NCBI GenBank assembly: GCA_003557765.1
Contig: PWNO01000304.1
Coordinates: 1-18,084 of the forward strand
DNA from: Bacteroidales bacterium
GTDB taxonomy: Bacteria; Bacteroidota; Bacteroidia; Bacteroidales; UBA7960
Reading direction: 5' to 3'
DNA: 18,084 nucleotides
This document shows positions 8,198 to 14,174 of this stretch, in pieces; the first letter of the stretch is position 1; each line of letters starts with the position of its first letter. Made by a program: the position numbers and the translations under genes. The notes below the pieces were generated by a model. It was given only the letters and a program-made list of their open reading frames with translations, searched no databases and was not told the origin of the DNA.

Positions 8198-8464
8198 TTA
8201 TTTGAACAAATAATCAAACTTCATTTCTTTGATTTCCACGCCACCGATTTTGGCCAGTTCTTCAAGCAGATCCTGCCATTTTTCAGGTTTTCCCTGTAGT
8301 ATTAGCAGAATGGTGCCCACGCGGCTGCACGTGTTGTCATCAAGCTCATGAAAACCAAGCCTGGAACGGATCACATCCGCGTGCCTGGTTAAAACTTCCT
8401 GTGTTTTGCCGGCTTCTTTGATGCGGTCAAACACCAAAATACCCATAATCATGGTTTCTTGCAT
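8198..8464 (-). CDS. TM1266-family putative iron-only hydrogenase regulator, first copy
   Basis: An 88-residue protein of the same TM1266 family, placed 12 bases after hydG. The same TM1266-hydG neighbourhood exists in Thermotoga. The predicted pattern is a beta-alpha-beta-beta-alpha-beta ACT-like fold: MGILVFDR, a helix around residues 16-28, IRSRLGFHEL, GTILLILQG, a helix, and VEIKEMKF. Only one cysteine (C46) is present, so it lacks the CxxC of its neighbour. Several early ATG codons (residues 1, 5 and 7) are possible starts. Role is inferred from neighbourhood. Confidence 0.82.
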   Translation of the reverse strand: MQETMIMGILVFDRIKEAGKTQEVLTRHADVIRSRLGFHELDDNTCSRVGTILLILQGKPEKWQDLLEELAKIGGVEIKEMKFDYLFK

Positions 8465-8476
8465 AATCGGATGAGT

Positions 8477-9904
8477 TTAAAAATACAGATCTCTTTGTCC
8501 TGATTTGATTTTTTCCACTTTTTCCTTCAGCCTGGCTACTTTTTGTTCTTGTCCAAGCTCTTCTATCTTATTGCTTATCAACTTATACCCTGCTTTTTTG
8601 GTATCCTCTGATGCGTAATCCTCCAGGTATTCAGCCAGGGTCAGTAAGGCGTTGGGGGTGCAATACCGTTTGATGAAGCCGGGTACGGAGACCTCCATGA
8701 AATGCTCACCGGTGCGTCCAAGCCTGTAACAGGCCGTACAGAAAGAGGGAATGTAGCCCGTATTGATCAGTTCATCCATGATCTCACTAAGTGACCTGTT
8801 GTCATTGATCTGGAACTGTCCTTTGCTTAAATCCTGGGTTTCTTGCTTTCCCTTGGAATAACCACCGAGCTCCAGGTTTGTGCCACCATCAATTTGTGAC
8901 ACACCAAAACGCAGGATCTGGTCACGGGTGTGGGAAGGCTCCCGTGCAGTCAAAATCATACCGGTATAAGGTACCGCAAGCCTGAGAATGCTGACCAGTC
9001 GGATAAACTCGTCATCTTTCACAAGGTTTTCTTTGTCAATGTCCAGAGACATGGCGTTTTGGATCCTGGGGAAGGAAATGGTATGAGGTCCCACGTTGTA
9101 TACTGCTTCAAAGTGGTTCACGTGCCGCACGAGCCCCATAACCTCAAAACGCCAGTCGTAAAGGCCGAAAAGGGCACCTATGCCCACATCATCTATACCG
9201 GCTTCCTGCGCCCTGTCAAGTGCCGTCAAGCGCCATTCATAGTTACGCTTGATGCCCCCCAGGTGTACATGTTTATAGGTTGGCTCGTGATAGGTTTCCT
9301 GAAAGATCTGAAAGGTGCCTATACCGGCATCCTTTATGGTTCGAAAACCAGGGATATCAAAAGGAGCCGCATTGATATTTACCCGGCGGATCTCCCCGTT
9401 GCCGTGTTTTACGTTGTATACAATGCCTACAGTCTCAGCAATAAATTCAGCAGAATACTTGGGATGCTCACCATAGACCAAAATGAGCCGTTTGTGTCCC
9501 TGTTCAATCAAAGCTTTAGTTTCCCCAATCAATTCCTGCTCGTTCAGGGTAATGCGTTTTACATCCTTGTTGGATGCCCTGAAACCACAATACTGGCAAT
9601 TATTGGTACAAAGGTCACCCACATACAATGGAGCAAACAACACGATCCGCTCACCATAGACCTTATCCTTGAGAATACGAGCGCCATCTTTAATTTCCTC
9701 TATGAGCTCAGGGTCTCTGGCATTGATCAGGACAGCTGTTTCTTCAAGTGAAAGGCGTTTTTTATCGAGAGAGGCCTGAATCACGTCCCGCACACGTTGT
9801 TTATCCTCCCTGGTATCCCGAATATAGCCCCAGATCTCAGCCGGATCAATAAAAGGCTTCATTCTTTTGTCAGGAATACTGTATGTTTGCGGATGATATA
9901 TCAT
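8477..9904 (-). CDS. hydG: [FeFe] hydrogenase H-cluster radical SAM maturase HydG
   Basis: HydG is the radical SAM tyrosine lyase that makes the CO and CN ligands of the H-cluster. The 475-residue protein has the radical SAM site CTNNCQYC (C99, C103, C106) and, near the carboxy end, CTAC followed 22 residues later by another cysteine. This exact C-x2-C-x22-C arrangement carries the auxiliary cluster that binds the dangler iron, and it separates HydG from ThiH. Length is normal. The ATG at 9904 is used; a second possible start is residue 15. A promoter lies just upstream, and two TM1266 genes and the Rrf2 gene follow closely, implying one operon. Its partners hydE and hydF are not in this window. 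Confidence 0.97.
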   Translation of the reverse strand: MIYHPQTYSIPDKRMKPFIDPAEIWGYIRDTREDKQRVRDVIQASLDKKRLSLEETAVLINARDPELIEEIKDGARILKDKVYGERIVLFAPLYVGDLCTNNCQYCGFRASNKDVKRITLNEQELIGETKALIEQGHKRLILVYGEHPKYSAEFIAETVGIVYNVKHGNGEIRRVNINAAPFDIPGFRTIKDAGIGTFQIFQETYHEPTYKHVHLGGIKRNYEWRLTALDRAQEAGIDDVGIGALFGLYDWRFEVMGLVRHVNHFEAVYNVGPHTISFPRIQNAMSLDIDKENLVKDDEFIRLVSILRLAVPYTGMILTAREPSHTRDQILRFGVSQIDGGTNLELGGYSKGKQETQDLSKGQFQINDNRSLSEIMDELINTGYIPSFCTACYRLGRTGEHFMEVSVPGFIKRYCTPNALLTLAEYLEDYASEDTKKAGYKLISNKIEELGQEQKVARLKEKVEKIKSGQRDLYF

Positions 9905-9930
9905 AATTTAAGAATTTTCTATAGTTATTG

Positions 9931-9956
9931 CAAAAATACGGAATTATCCGGCACAA
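9931..9956 (-). promoter_or_regulatory. Probable promoter of hydG
   Basis: On the minus strand TATTTTTG (9938-9931) matches the TAnnTTTG -7 consensus. A TTG (9956-9954) lies 15 bases upstream, shorter than the usual spacing of about 19. A start near 9925 would leave a leader of about 20 bases before the hydG ATG. This supports hydG beginning a transcription unit separate from the hydA/rex operon. Confidence 0.5.
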
Positions 9957-10031
9957 TATGCATATTACTCCATAAAAAACGCATTGGGATAATTAAATAG
10001 CCGAATTACCTGAAATGACAAAAAAACAAAA

Positions 10032-10055
10032 GGTCGAAAGGTCGAAATGTCTAAA
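10032..10055. repeat. Degenerate 8-base tandem repeat
   Basis: Two exact copies of GGTCGAAA (10032-10039, 10040-10047) are followed by a degenerate third unit TGTCTAAA (10048-10055). It resembles the low-complexity intergenic filler often seen in Bacteroidota genomes. No function is evident. Confidence 0.6.
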
Positions 10056-10210
10056 AGTCCTGGTTTGCGATGACTTGTGCGATTTTGGTAAGTATGTGCT
10101 ACTGTTACGGCCGCCCTCTCCCCCATCCTTAATCTTAAATACCGAATCGATTTGCTCTCGGCACTTAGCTTTCGCTTAGCCTCAAACTTCAAACACTAAA
10201 ACTTTTCCGG

Positions 10211-10990
10211 TTATATTTGAATTTGTAATCCATCATACGCCAGCGCCACATTTTCGGGTAGGGACCGATTGATCTCCTCATGGAGGCCGATGAAATGACT
10301 CAGGTGGGTAATCCAGGCTTGTTGGGGTTGCACTTCTTCGATGACCTCCAGCGCCTCTTCGAGGGAAAAGTGGGAGATGTGCTTGGATTTGCGGAGTGCA
10401 TTAATCACCAGCACTTTGCTTCCTTTAATTTTTTCTACTTCTTCCCGGTCAATATGGCTGGCATCTGTGATGTAGGTAAAATCGCCTGTTCTGAAGCCAA
10501 ATACGGGCATTTTATGATGGAGGACCTCAACCGGGGTAAAGCTGTTTCCGTTGATCTGAAAGGGTTTATTGTCGATGATATGAAAATGCAGCTGTGGAGC
10601 GCCAAAAAATCTTTTTTCCTTGAGGATATATGGAAACTCCTTGTTGATGGAATCGATCACTTTTTCGGTGGCGTAAATATCAACGGTTTTATTCAGCACA
10701 TAATTGAATGCCCGCACGTCATCCAGTCCAGCAATATGGTCGCGGTGGCCATGCGTGAACAAGATCGCCGAAATATCCTCCACCTTTTCACGGATCATCT
10801 GGTAACGGAAATCCGGGCCACAATCTATGACATACTTGTGCACACCAATTTCGATCATCACGGATGTTCTCAGCCGGTGATCGCGTGGGTCATTGCTGGT
10901 ACATACCTGGCAATCGCAAGCAACCACCGGCACACCCGTAGACGTACCTGTACCGAGAAAGGTCACCGACATGCTTGAAGGGTTAGCCAT
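10211..10990 (-). CDS. MBL-fold metallo-hydrolase (PhnP-like)
   Basis: A 259-residue metallo-beta-lactamase-fold protein. The zinc motif THGHRDH (79-85) supplies the two-metal site, with further ligands likely at the ITDASH aspartate and a late histidine in THLSHF. An early CDCQVC (25-30) matches the structural zinc-binding cysteines of the PhnP cyclic-phosphodiesterase branch. The family opens phosphoribosyl cyclic phosphates or related phosphodiesters, but exact substrate cannot be assigned. The chosen start is 10990; M7 (10972) is also possible and would begin right at the conserved core. It lies 18 bases after ribF and so likely ends the hydA-rex-ribF operon. Whether it has any role in hydrogenase function is unknown. 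Confidence 0.85.
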   Translation of the reverse strand: MANPSSMSVTFLGTGTSTGVPVVACDCQVCTSNDPRDHRLRTSVMIEIGVHKYVIDCGPDFRYQMIREKVEDISAILFTHGHRDHIAGLDDVRAFNYVLNKTVDIYATEKVIDSINKEFPYILKEKRFFGAPQLHFHIIDNKPFQINGNSFTPVEVLHHKMPVFGFRTGDFTYITDASHIDREEVEKIKGSKVLVINALRKSKHISHFSLEEALEVIEEVQPQQAWITHLSHFIGLHEEINRSLPENVALAYDGLQIQI

Positions 10991-11008
10991 GTAGCCAGGT
11001 TTTATGTG

Positions 11009-11929
11009 TTAATAAATTAATTCTTCAACCAGTTCCCTGGCCTCATGCATCATACGATGATCCATGGATCCATTGCCACCGGGATCACCTTCCATCACAC
11101 GCTTATAAAAATAGAGGGTCCCGCATTGATCAACAACATCCGCATGGTCATAAATGAAAAAGCTTTCCACCCTGGGCTGTTTATCCTGGTCATACAGGAT
11201 ATAGGTCATGGTTTTATGCCATGCATCCTTCAGCAACAAGTTGGTCGCATATACACCGGGTGGAGGGATGAGCTTCTCATCGGCAGTAATTTTCACGCCG
11301 GCCACTTCATAAGGGCTGATATCCGGATACACCGATCCTTTATACAGCGCACCTTTAATTATGTATTGGTGGTCCAGGTACGCATTTGCTCTTTGGATAT
11401 GCCCCTCCTGCAAAGCTTTACGGATTTTCGTTGAGCTCACAGTTTCGTTTTCAATCATTTGGAGTGGAATCTCTTCCACGCCAAAGTGCATGTCCCTGCT
11501 CAATCGGTGCAAATAGGAATAATCCCCTTTCCGCGCATAACCAAAGTGATGGTTGTGACCCACCACAATTACGCGTGCTTCAAGATGCCCAATAAGCATG
11601 CTGACCACGAAGTCATGCGAGGTGGTCCTGGAAAATTCGAGCGAGAAAGGGATGATAATCAGGTTTTGTAAGCCTGCTTTTTGCAGCAGTTCAATTTTCT
11701 CTTCTTGCGAATTGATCATTTGCAGGCTCTTCTGGTCAGGGTACAACACCTTCCTTGGATGAGGGTAAAAGGTGATCAGCACCGATTCGCCACCTATATC
11801 GGATGCAATCTCATTGAGCCTGTCGATGATCAGCTTGTGTCCCACATGGACTCCATCAAAAGATCCTGTGGTGACAACTGCATTCTTAATTTTTCCTGCC
11901 GCTTCTGCGGTATGGTGAAATACCTTCAT
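11009..11929 (-). CDS. ribF: RibF-like FAD synthetase with degenerate riboflavin-kinase half
   Basis: RibF normally phosphorylates riboflavin to FMN and adenylylates FMN to FAD. In this 306-residue protein the amino-terminal adenylyltransferase is intact: GSFDGVHVGH (22-31), TFYPHP (53-58), GHNHHFGYARKGD (124-136) and VSSTKIR (164-170). The carboxy-terminal kinase half (about 186-280) keeps PPPGVYATNL, but the GRxLGFPTAN motif that binds Mg-ATP is missing. The aligned stretch reads GSVYPDISPYEVAGV (198-212). It may therefore act only as an adenylyltransferase, or have another role. Its ATG overlaps the rex stop (ATGA, 11926-11929), indicating translational coupling. Flavin supply to the FMN-containing hydrogenase subunit is a possible link, by inference. 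Confidence 0.82.
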   Translation of the reverse strand: MKVFHHTAEAAGKIKNAVVTTGSFDGVHVGHKLIIDRLNEIASDIGGESVLITFYPHPRKVLYPDQKSLQMINSQEEKIELLQKAGLQNLIIIPFSLEFSRTTSHDFVVSMLIGHLEARVIVVGHNHHFGYARKGDYSYLHRLSRDMHFGVEEIPLQMIENETVSSTKIRKALQEGHIQRANAYLDHQYIIKGALYKGSVYPDISPYEVAGVKITADEKLIPPPGVYATNLLLKDAWHKTMTYILYDQDKQPRVESFFIYDHADVVDQCGTLYFYKRVMEGDPGGNGSMDHRMMHEARELVEELIY

Positions 11930-12555
11930 TTTACGAGATAAGCCAGTTTTTCAAGTGATGTGACAATATCATATTCTTCCAGATGTACCCCGTCCGGCAC
12001 GGTCAGCGGCACAGAGGTATAGTTGAGTATACCCTTAATGCCGGCTTCAAGCAGTTTTTTTGCCACATCATGGGTTGCCTCTGGTGAGACGGTAAGCACG
12101 GCAATGCTGACCTTTTCCTTACCCACGATCTCTTTGATCTGGTTAATGTGGTAACAGCGTATGCCTGCCACCACACGGTCTGTTTTCTGCAAGTCATTAT
12201 CAAATGCTGCGACTATGGCCAGCTTGTCTCTCTTCCCTGCAAAATAGCTGGTGATGGCCCTGCCAAGGTTACCCATGCCGACAATGATGATTTTTTGGCC
12301 CTCGTCACTGTCAATGATTCTTCCGATCAACGCCACGAGGTCCTTCACGACGTATCCCTTGCTTTGGCTACCGGAATAGCCAATCAGCATCAGGTCTCTA
12401 CGTACCTGAACTGATGTCAGATTCATCATCTTGGCCAGTTCATGTGAATAGATGTTGGCTTTCCCTTCACGAATGCTGTTGTACAGTATTCTACGGTACT
12501 GACTTAGTCTTTCAACCGTCTTACCCGGCAGCTCTTGCGGTTTTTCTTTTCTCAT
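11926..12555 (-). CDS. rex: Redox-sensing transcriptional repressor Rex
   Basis: Rex is a dimeric repressor that leaves DNA when NADH rises relative to NAD+. The 209-residue protein has an amino-terminal winged helix (about 14-72) with the recognition segment LTSVQVRRDLMLIG (46-59), the Rossmann nucleotide loop GMGNLG (93-98), AAFDND (116-121) and the Rex-typical GIKGILNYTSVPLTVP (172-187). Length is normal for the family. Rex commonly controls fermentation and hydrogenase genes, which suits its place downstream of hydA. It starts 76 bases after the receiver-kinase gene, a gap that contains a hairpin, and is ATGA-coupled to ribF. No clear TTGTGAA-N6-TTCACAA operator was found in the window; the hydA promoter is outside it. 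Confidence 0.95.
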   Translation of the reverse strand: MRKEKPQELPGKTVERLSQYRRILYNSIREGKANIYSHELAKMMNLTSVQVRRDLMLIGYSGSQSKGYVVKDLVALIGRIIDSDEGQKIIIVGMGNLGRAITSYFAGKRDKLAIVAAFDNDLQKTDRVVAGIRCYHINQIKEIVGKEKVSIAVLTVSPEATHDVAKKLLEAGIKGILNYTSVPLTVPDGVHLEEYDIVTSLEKLAYLVK

Positions 12556-12592
12556 AAGCCCGTTCTATGCTTGTATCATTGGTTTCATTGAG

Positions 12593-12614
12593 GGCCTGAA
12601 ATATCTATCAGGCC
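12593..12614. repeat. Perfect hairpin between receiver-kinase gene and rex
   Basis: Arms GGCCTGA (12593-12599) and TCAGGCC (12608-12614) flank an 8-base loop, in the only sizeable gap of the hydA-rex stretch. It has no T run on either side, so it is not a standard terminator. It may be an RNA processing or stability site that sets rex expression relative to the kinases. Confidence 0.5.
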
Positions 12615-12631
12615 AGTGGTATGGTATGGAT

Positions 12632-13750
12632 TTATTGATTAAAAACCACCGTAAAACAGCTTCCTTCTGCAGGTTTGCTGTCCACAGAAATGCTGGCATC
12701 ATTAAGGTCCAGGATCTTTTTCACAATGGAAAGGCCCAGACCACTTCCGCTGATGCCTTTTGTCTGTTCGCTTTTGATCCTGACAAAGTCTTCGAAGAGG
12801 CCATGAATATCTTCTTCCTTCATCCCAATGCCCGTATCCTCCACACTCAGTATGATTTTGTCCTCTTCCCTTTTAAGGTTAACATCTACCCTACCACCAT
12901 TGACATTATATTTTATGGCATTGGATATTAAATTGTTACATACGATCTCCAACTCTTGCCGATCGGCCTCCAAACTAATTATTTCACTGCAATTCAAGTA
13001 CACGTCCACGTCTTTTTGTATCGCCAGGGGTTGAAAGGACTCGATGCAATGCTGGCAGATCTCACAAAGGTTTTGGGTTTCAATTTTTCGTTGTTTTTTA
13101 CCACTTTCAATCCGGGTAAAGTCAAGCATGTCCATGATCAGGTTGCGCATACCCTGCACACGATGCAATGAGCGATCAACGATCTCCATGTATTCCGTGA
13201 TCTGTTCTCCGTATTTTTTTTCCTGCATCATCCGCAAATAGCCTTCGACGGCATTCAATGGTGATTTTAGTTCGTGTGACAGCACAGATAGGAACTGAAA
13301 GCGGACCTGGCGACCTTCGATGTTTAGCTTTTGCGTCATCTTACGCAAAAACAATTGTTTTGTAATGGTTTCAACGGATGCCCTAAGCTCTTTGGGCGTA
13401 AATGGCTTGGGCACAAAATCATATGCGCCTTTACGGGTAGCTTTCACCGCCAGCTCCAAAGAAGCGTAAGAAGTGATCATCACCACCACCACATCGATGT
13501 TTTGCTGATTAATATACTCGAGCACTTCAACACCTTGTATCCCGGGAAGCTTATTATCAAGCAGGATGATGTCCAGAGGCTTGCTTTTGATGAACTCCAG
13601 GGCTTCTTCTCCGGTTTCTGCCACATCCACATCAAAGCCATAATCTTCATCCATGAAGGGGAAGCTGACCGTATGGTTTTCAAGGATCCGGACCACACCA
13701 CCCCGAATACCGGGCTCGTCATCAACAACCAAAAGCTTGAGTTTTTCCAT
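12632..13750 (-). CDS. Soluble receiver-histidine kinase hybrid
   Basis: A 372-residue cytosolic signalling protein. The amino-terminal receiver (about 4-125) has D10/D11, phosphoacceptor D65 in ILLDNKLPG, T93 and K115, a complete active site. A short linker leads to a HisKA domain with H159 in LSHELKSPLNAVEG. A HATPase domain follows, with an N box around NLISNAIKYN, G1 DTGIGM and G2 GSGLGLSIV. There are no membrane segments, PAS domain or DNA-binding domain. It lies 4 bases after the receiver gene and shares the operon with the hydrogenase-like sensor kinase. A likely arrangement is that the upstream kinase phosphorylates this receiver and so tunes the attached kinase, but direction of flow cannot be read from sequence. 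Confidence 0.92.
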   Translation of the reverse strand: MEKLKLLVVDDEPGIRGGVVRILENHTVSFPFMDEDYGFDVDVAETGEEALEFIKSKPLDIILLDNKLPGIQGVEVLEYINQQNIDVVVVMITSYASLELAVKATRKGAYDFVPKPFTPKELRASVETITKQLFLRKMTQKLNIEGRQVRFQFLSVLSHELKSPLNAVEGYLRMMQEKKYGEQITEYMEIVDRSLHRVQGMRNLIMDMLDFTRIESGKKQRKIETQNLCEICQHCIESFQPLAIQKDVDVYLNCSEIISLEADRQELEIVCNNLISNAIKYNVNGGRVDVNLKREEDKIILSVEDTGIGMKEEDIHGLFEDFVRIKSEQTKGISGSGLGLSIVKKILDLNDASISVDSKPAEGSCFTVVFNQ

Positions 13751-13754
13751 TGGA

Positions 13755-14153
13755 TTATATCTTTAACAGCTGCTTGATCTCCTTGTGCAGCTGATCATTA
13801 CGGATGCCTTTGTCCAGAAATAGATCGGCCTTGATCCAGTCCCGTTCCTCCTCAGTGGTTACATCGAAAAGCATTCCCGTTTCTGCAGTAACGGCTGACA
13901 CAATGATGACCGGCACATCCGGATACTTGCTCTTGATCTTGTGGCTCAGGATAAAACCGGTATCCTGGTTTTCCATCATCAGGTCCAGGATTGCCAAATC
14001 TGGTCTGGTGCGTTCAATGATGTCCTCTGCCTCCTTTTGTGTTCCTGCAGTGATCACATCAAAACCCATGTCTTTCACAGCTTCCCGAATCTGAAACAGA
14101 TAATCGACATCATCATCGACAATCAATATGGTTTTTTTCTCTTGTTTTAGCAT
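13755..14153 (-). CDS. Stand-alone receiver-domain response regulator
   Basis: A 132-residue single-domain response regulator (CheY-like). The acidic pocket D13-D15, phosphoacceptor D57 in ILDLMM, S86 and K115 are all present, so it should accept a phosphoryl group. There is no output domain. A segment around 92-110 (DVTTEEERDWIKADLFLDKG) is longer and more acidic than in CheY. It sits 21 bases after the sensor kinase gene and 4 bases before the receiver-kinase gene. It is probably a phosphate shuttle or protein-interaction regulator between the two kinases. It lacks any DNA-binding part, so it cannot itself act as a transcription factor. Confidence 0.92.
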   Translation of the reverse strand: MLKQEKKTILIVDDDVDYLFQIREAVKDMGFDVITAGTQKEAEDIIERTRPDLAILDLMMENQDTGFILSHKIKSKYPDVPVIIVSAVTAETGMLFDVTTEEERDWIKADLFLDKGIRNDQLHKEIKQLLKI

Positions 14154-14174
14154 CTTATTGATGTTTTATGGATA

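Larger units (their letters stand above)
9905..10210. other. Non-coding gap between the MBL hydrolase gene and hydG
   Basis: This 306-base stretch holds no convincing gene. The part next to hydG carries its promoter (9931-9956). The middle has a degenerate 8-base tandem repeat (10032-10055). The left flank of the MBL gene (about 10145-10210) is an A/C-rich, low-complexity stretch with repeated TTAGC and CAAAC words and no strong terminator. The one open frame here (9965-10192, minus) translates to low-complexity basic sequence and partly crosses the repeat. Confidence 0.7.

Noticed and set aside
8930..9751. Plus-strand open frame of 273 codons
   Set aside because: It is fully antisense to hydG and has no recognisable motif.
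10032..10055. Possible CRISPR array
   Set aside because: Units are 8 bases, contiguous and lack spacers; no cas gene is present.
9965..10192. Open frame of 75 codons on the minus strand between the MBL gene and hydG
   Set aside because: The translation is basic and low complexity, runs through the 8-base repeat, resembles no family I recognise and has no start signal.
10150..10195. Possible hairpin or repeat from TTAGC words after the MBL gene
   Set aside because: Only three base pairs form around a GAAA loop, too weak to call a terminator.
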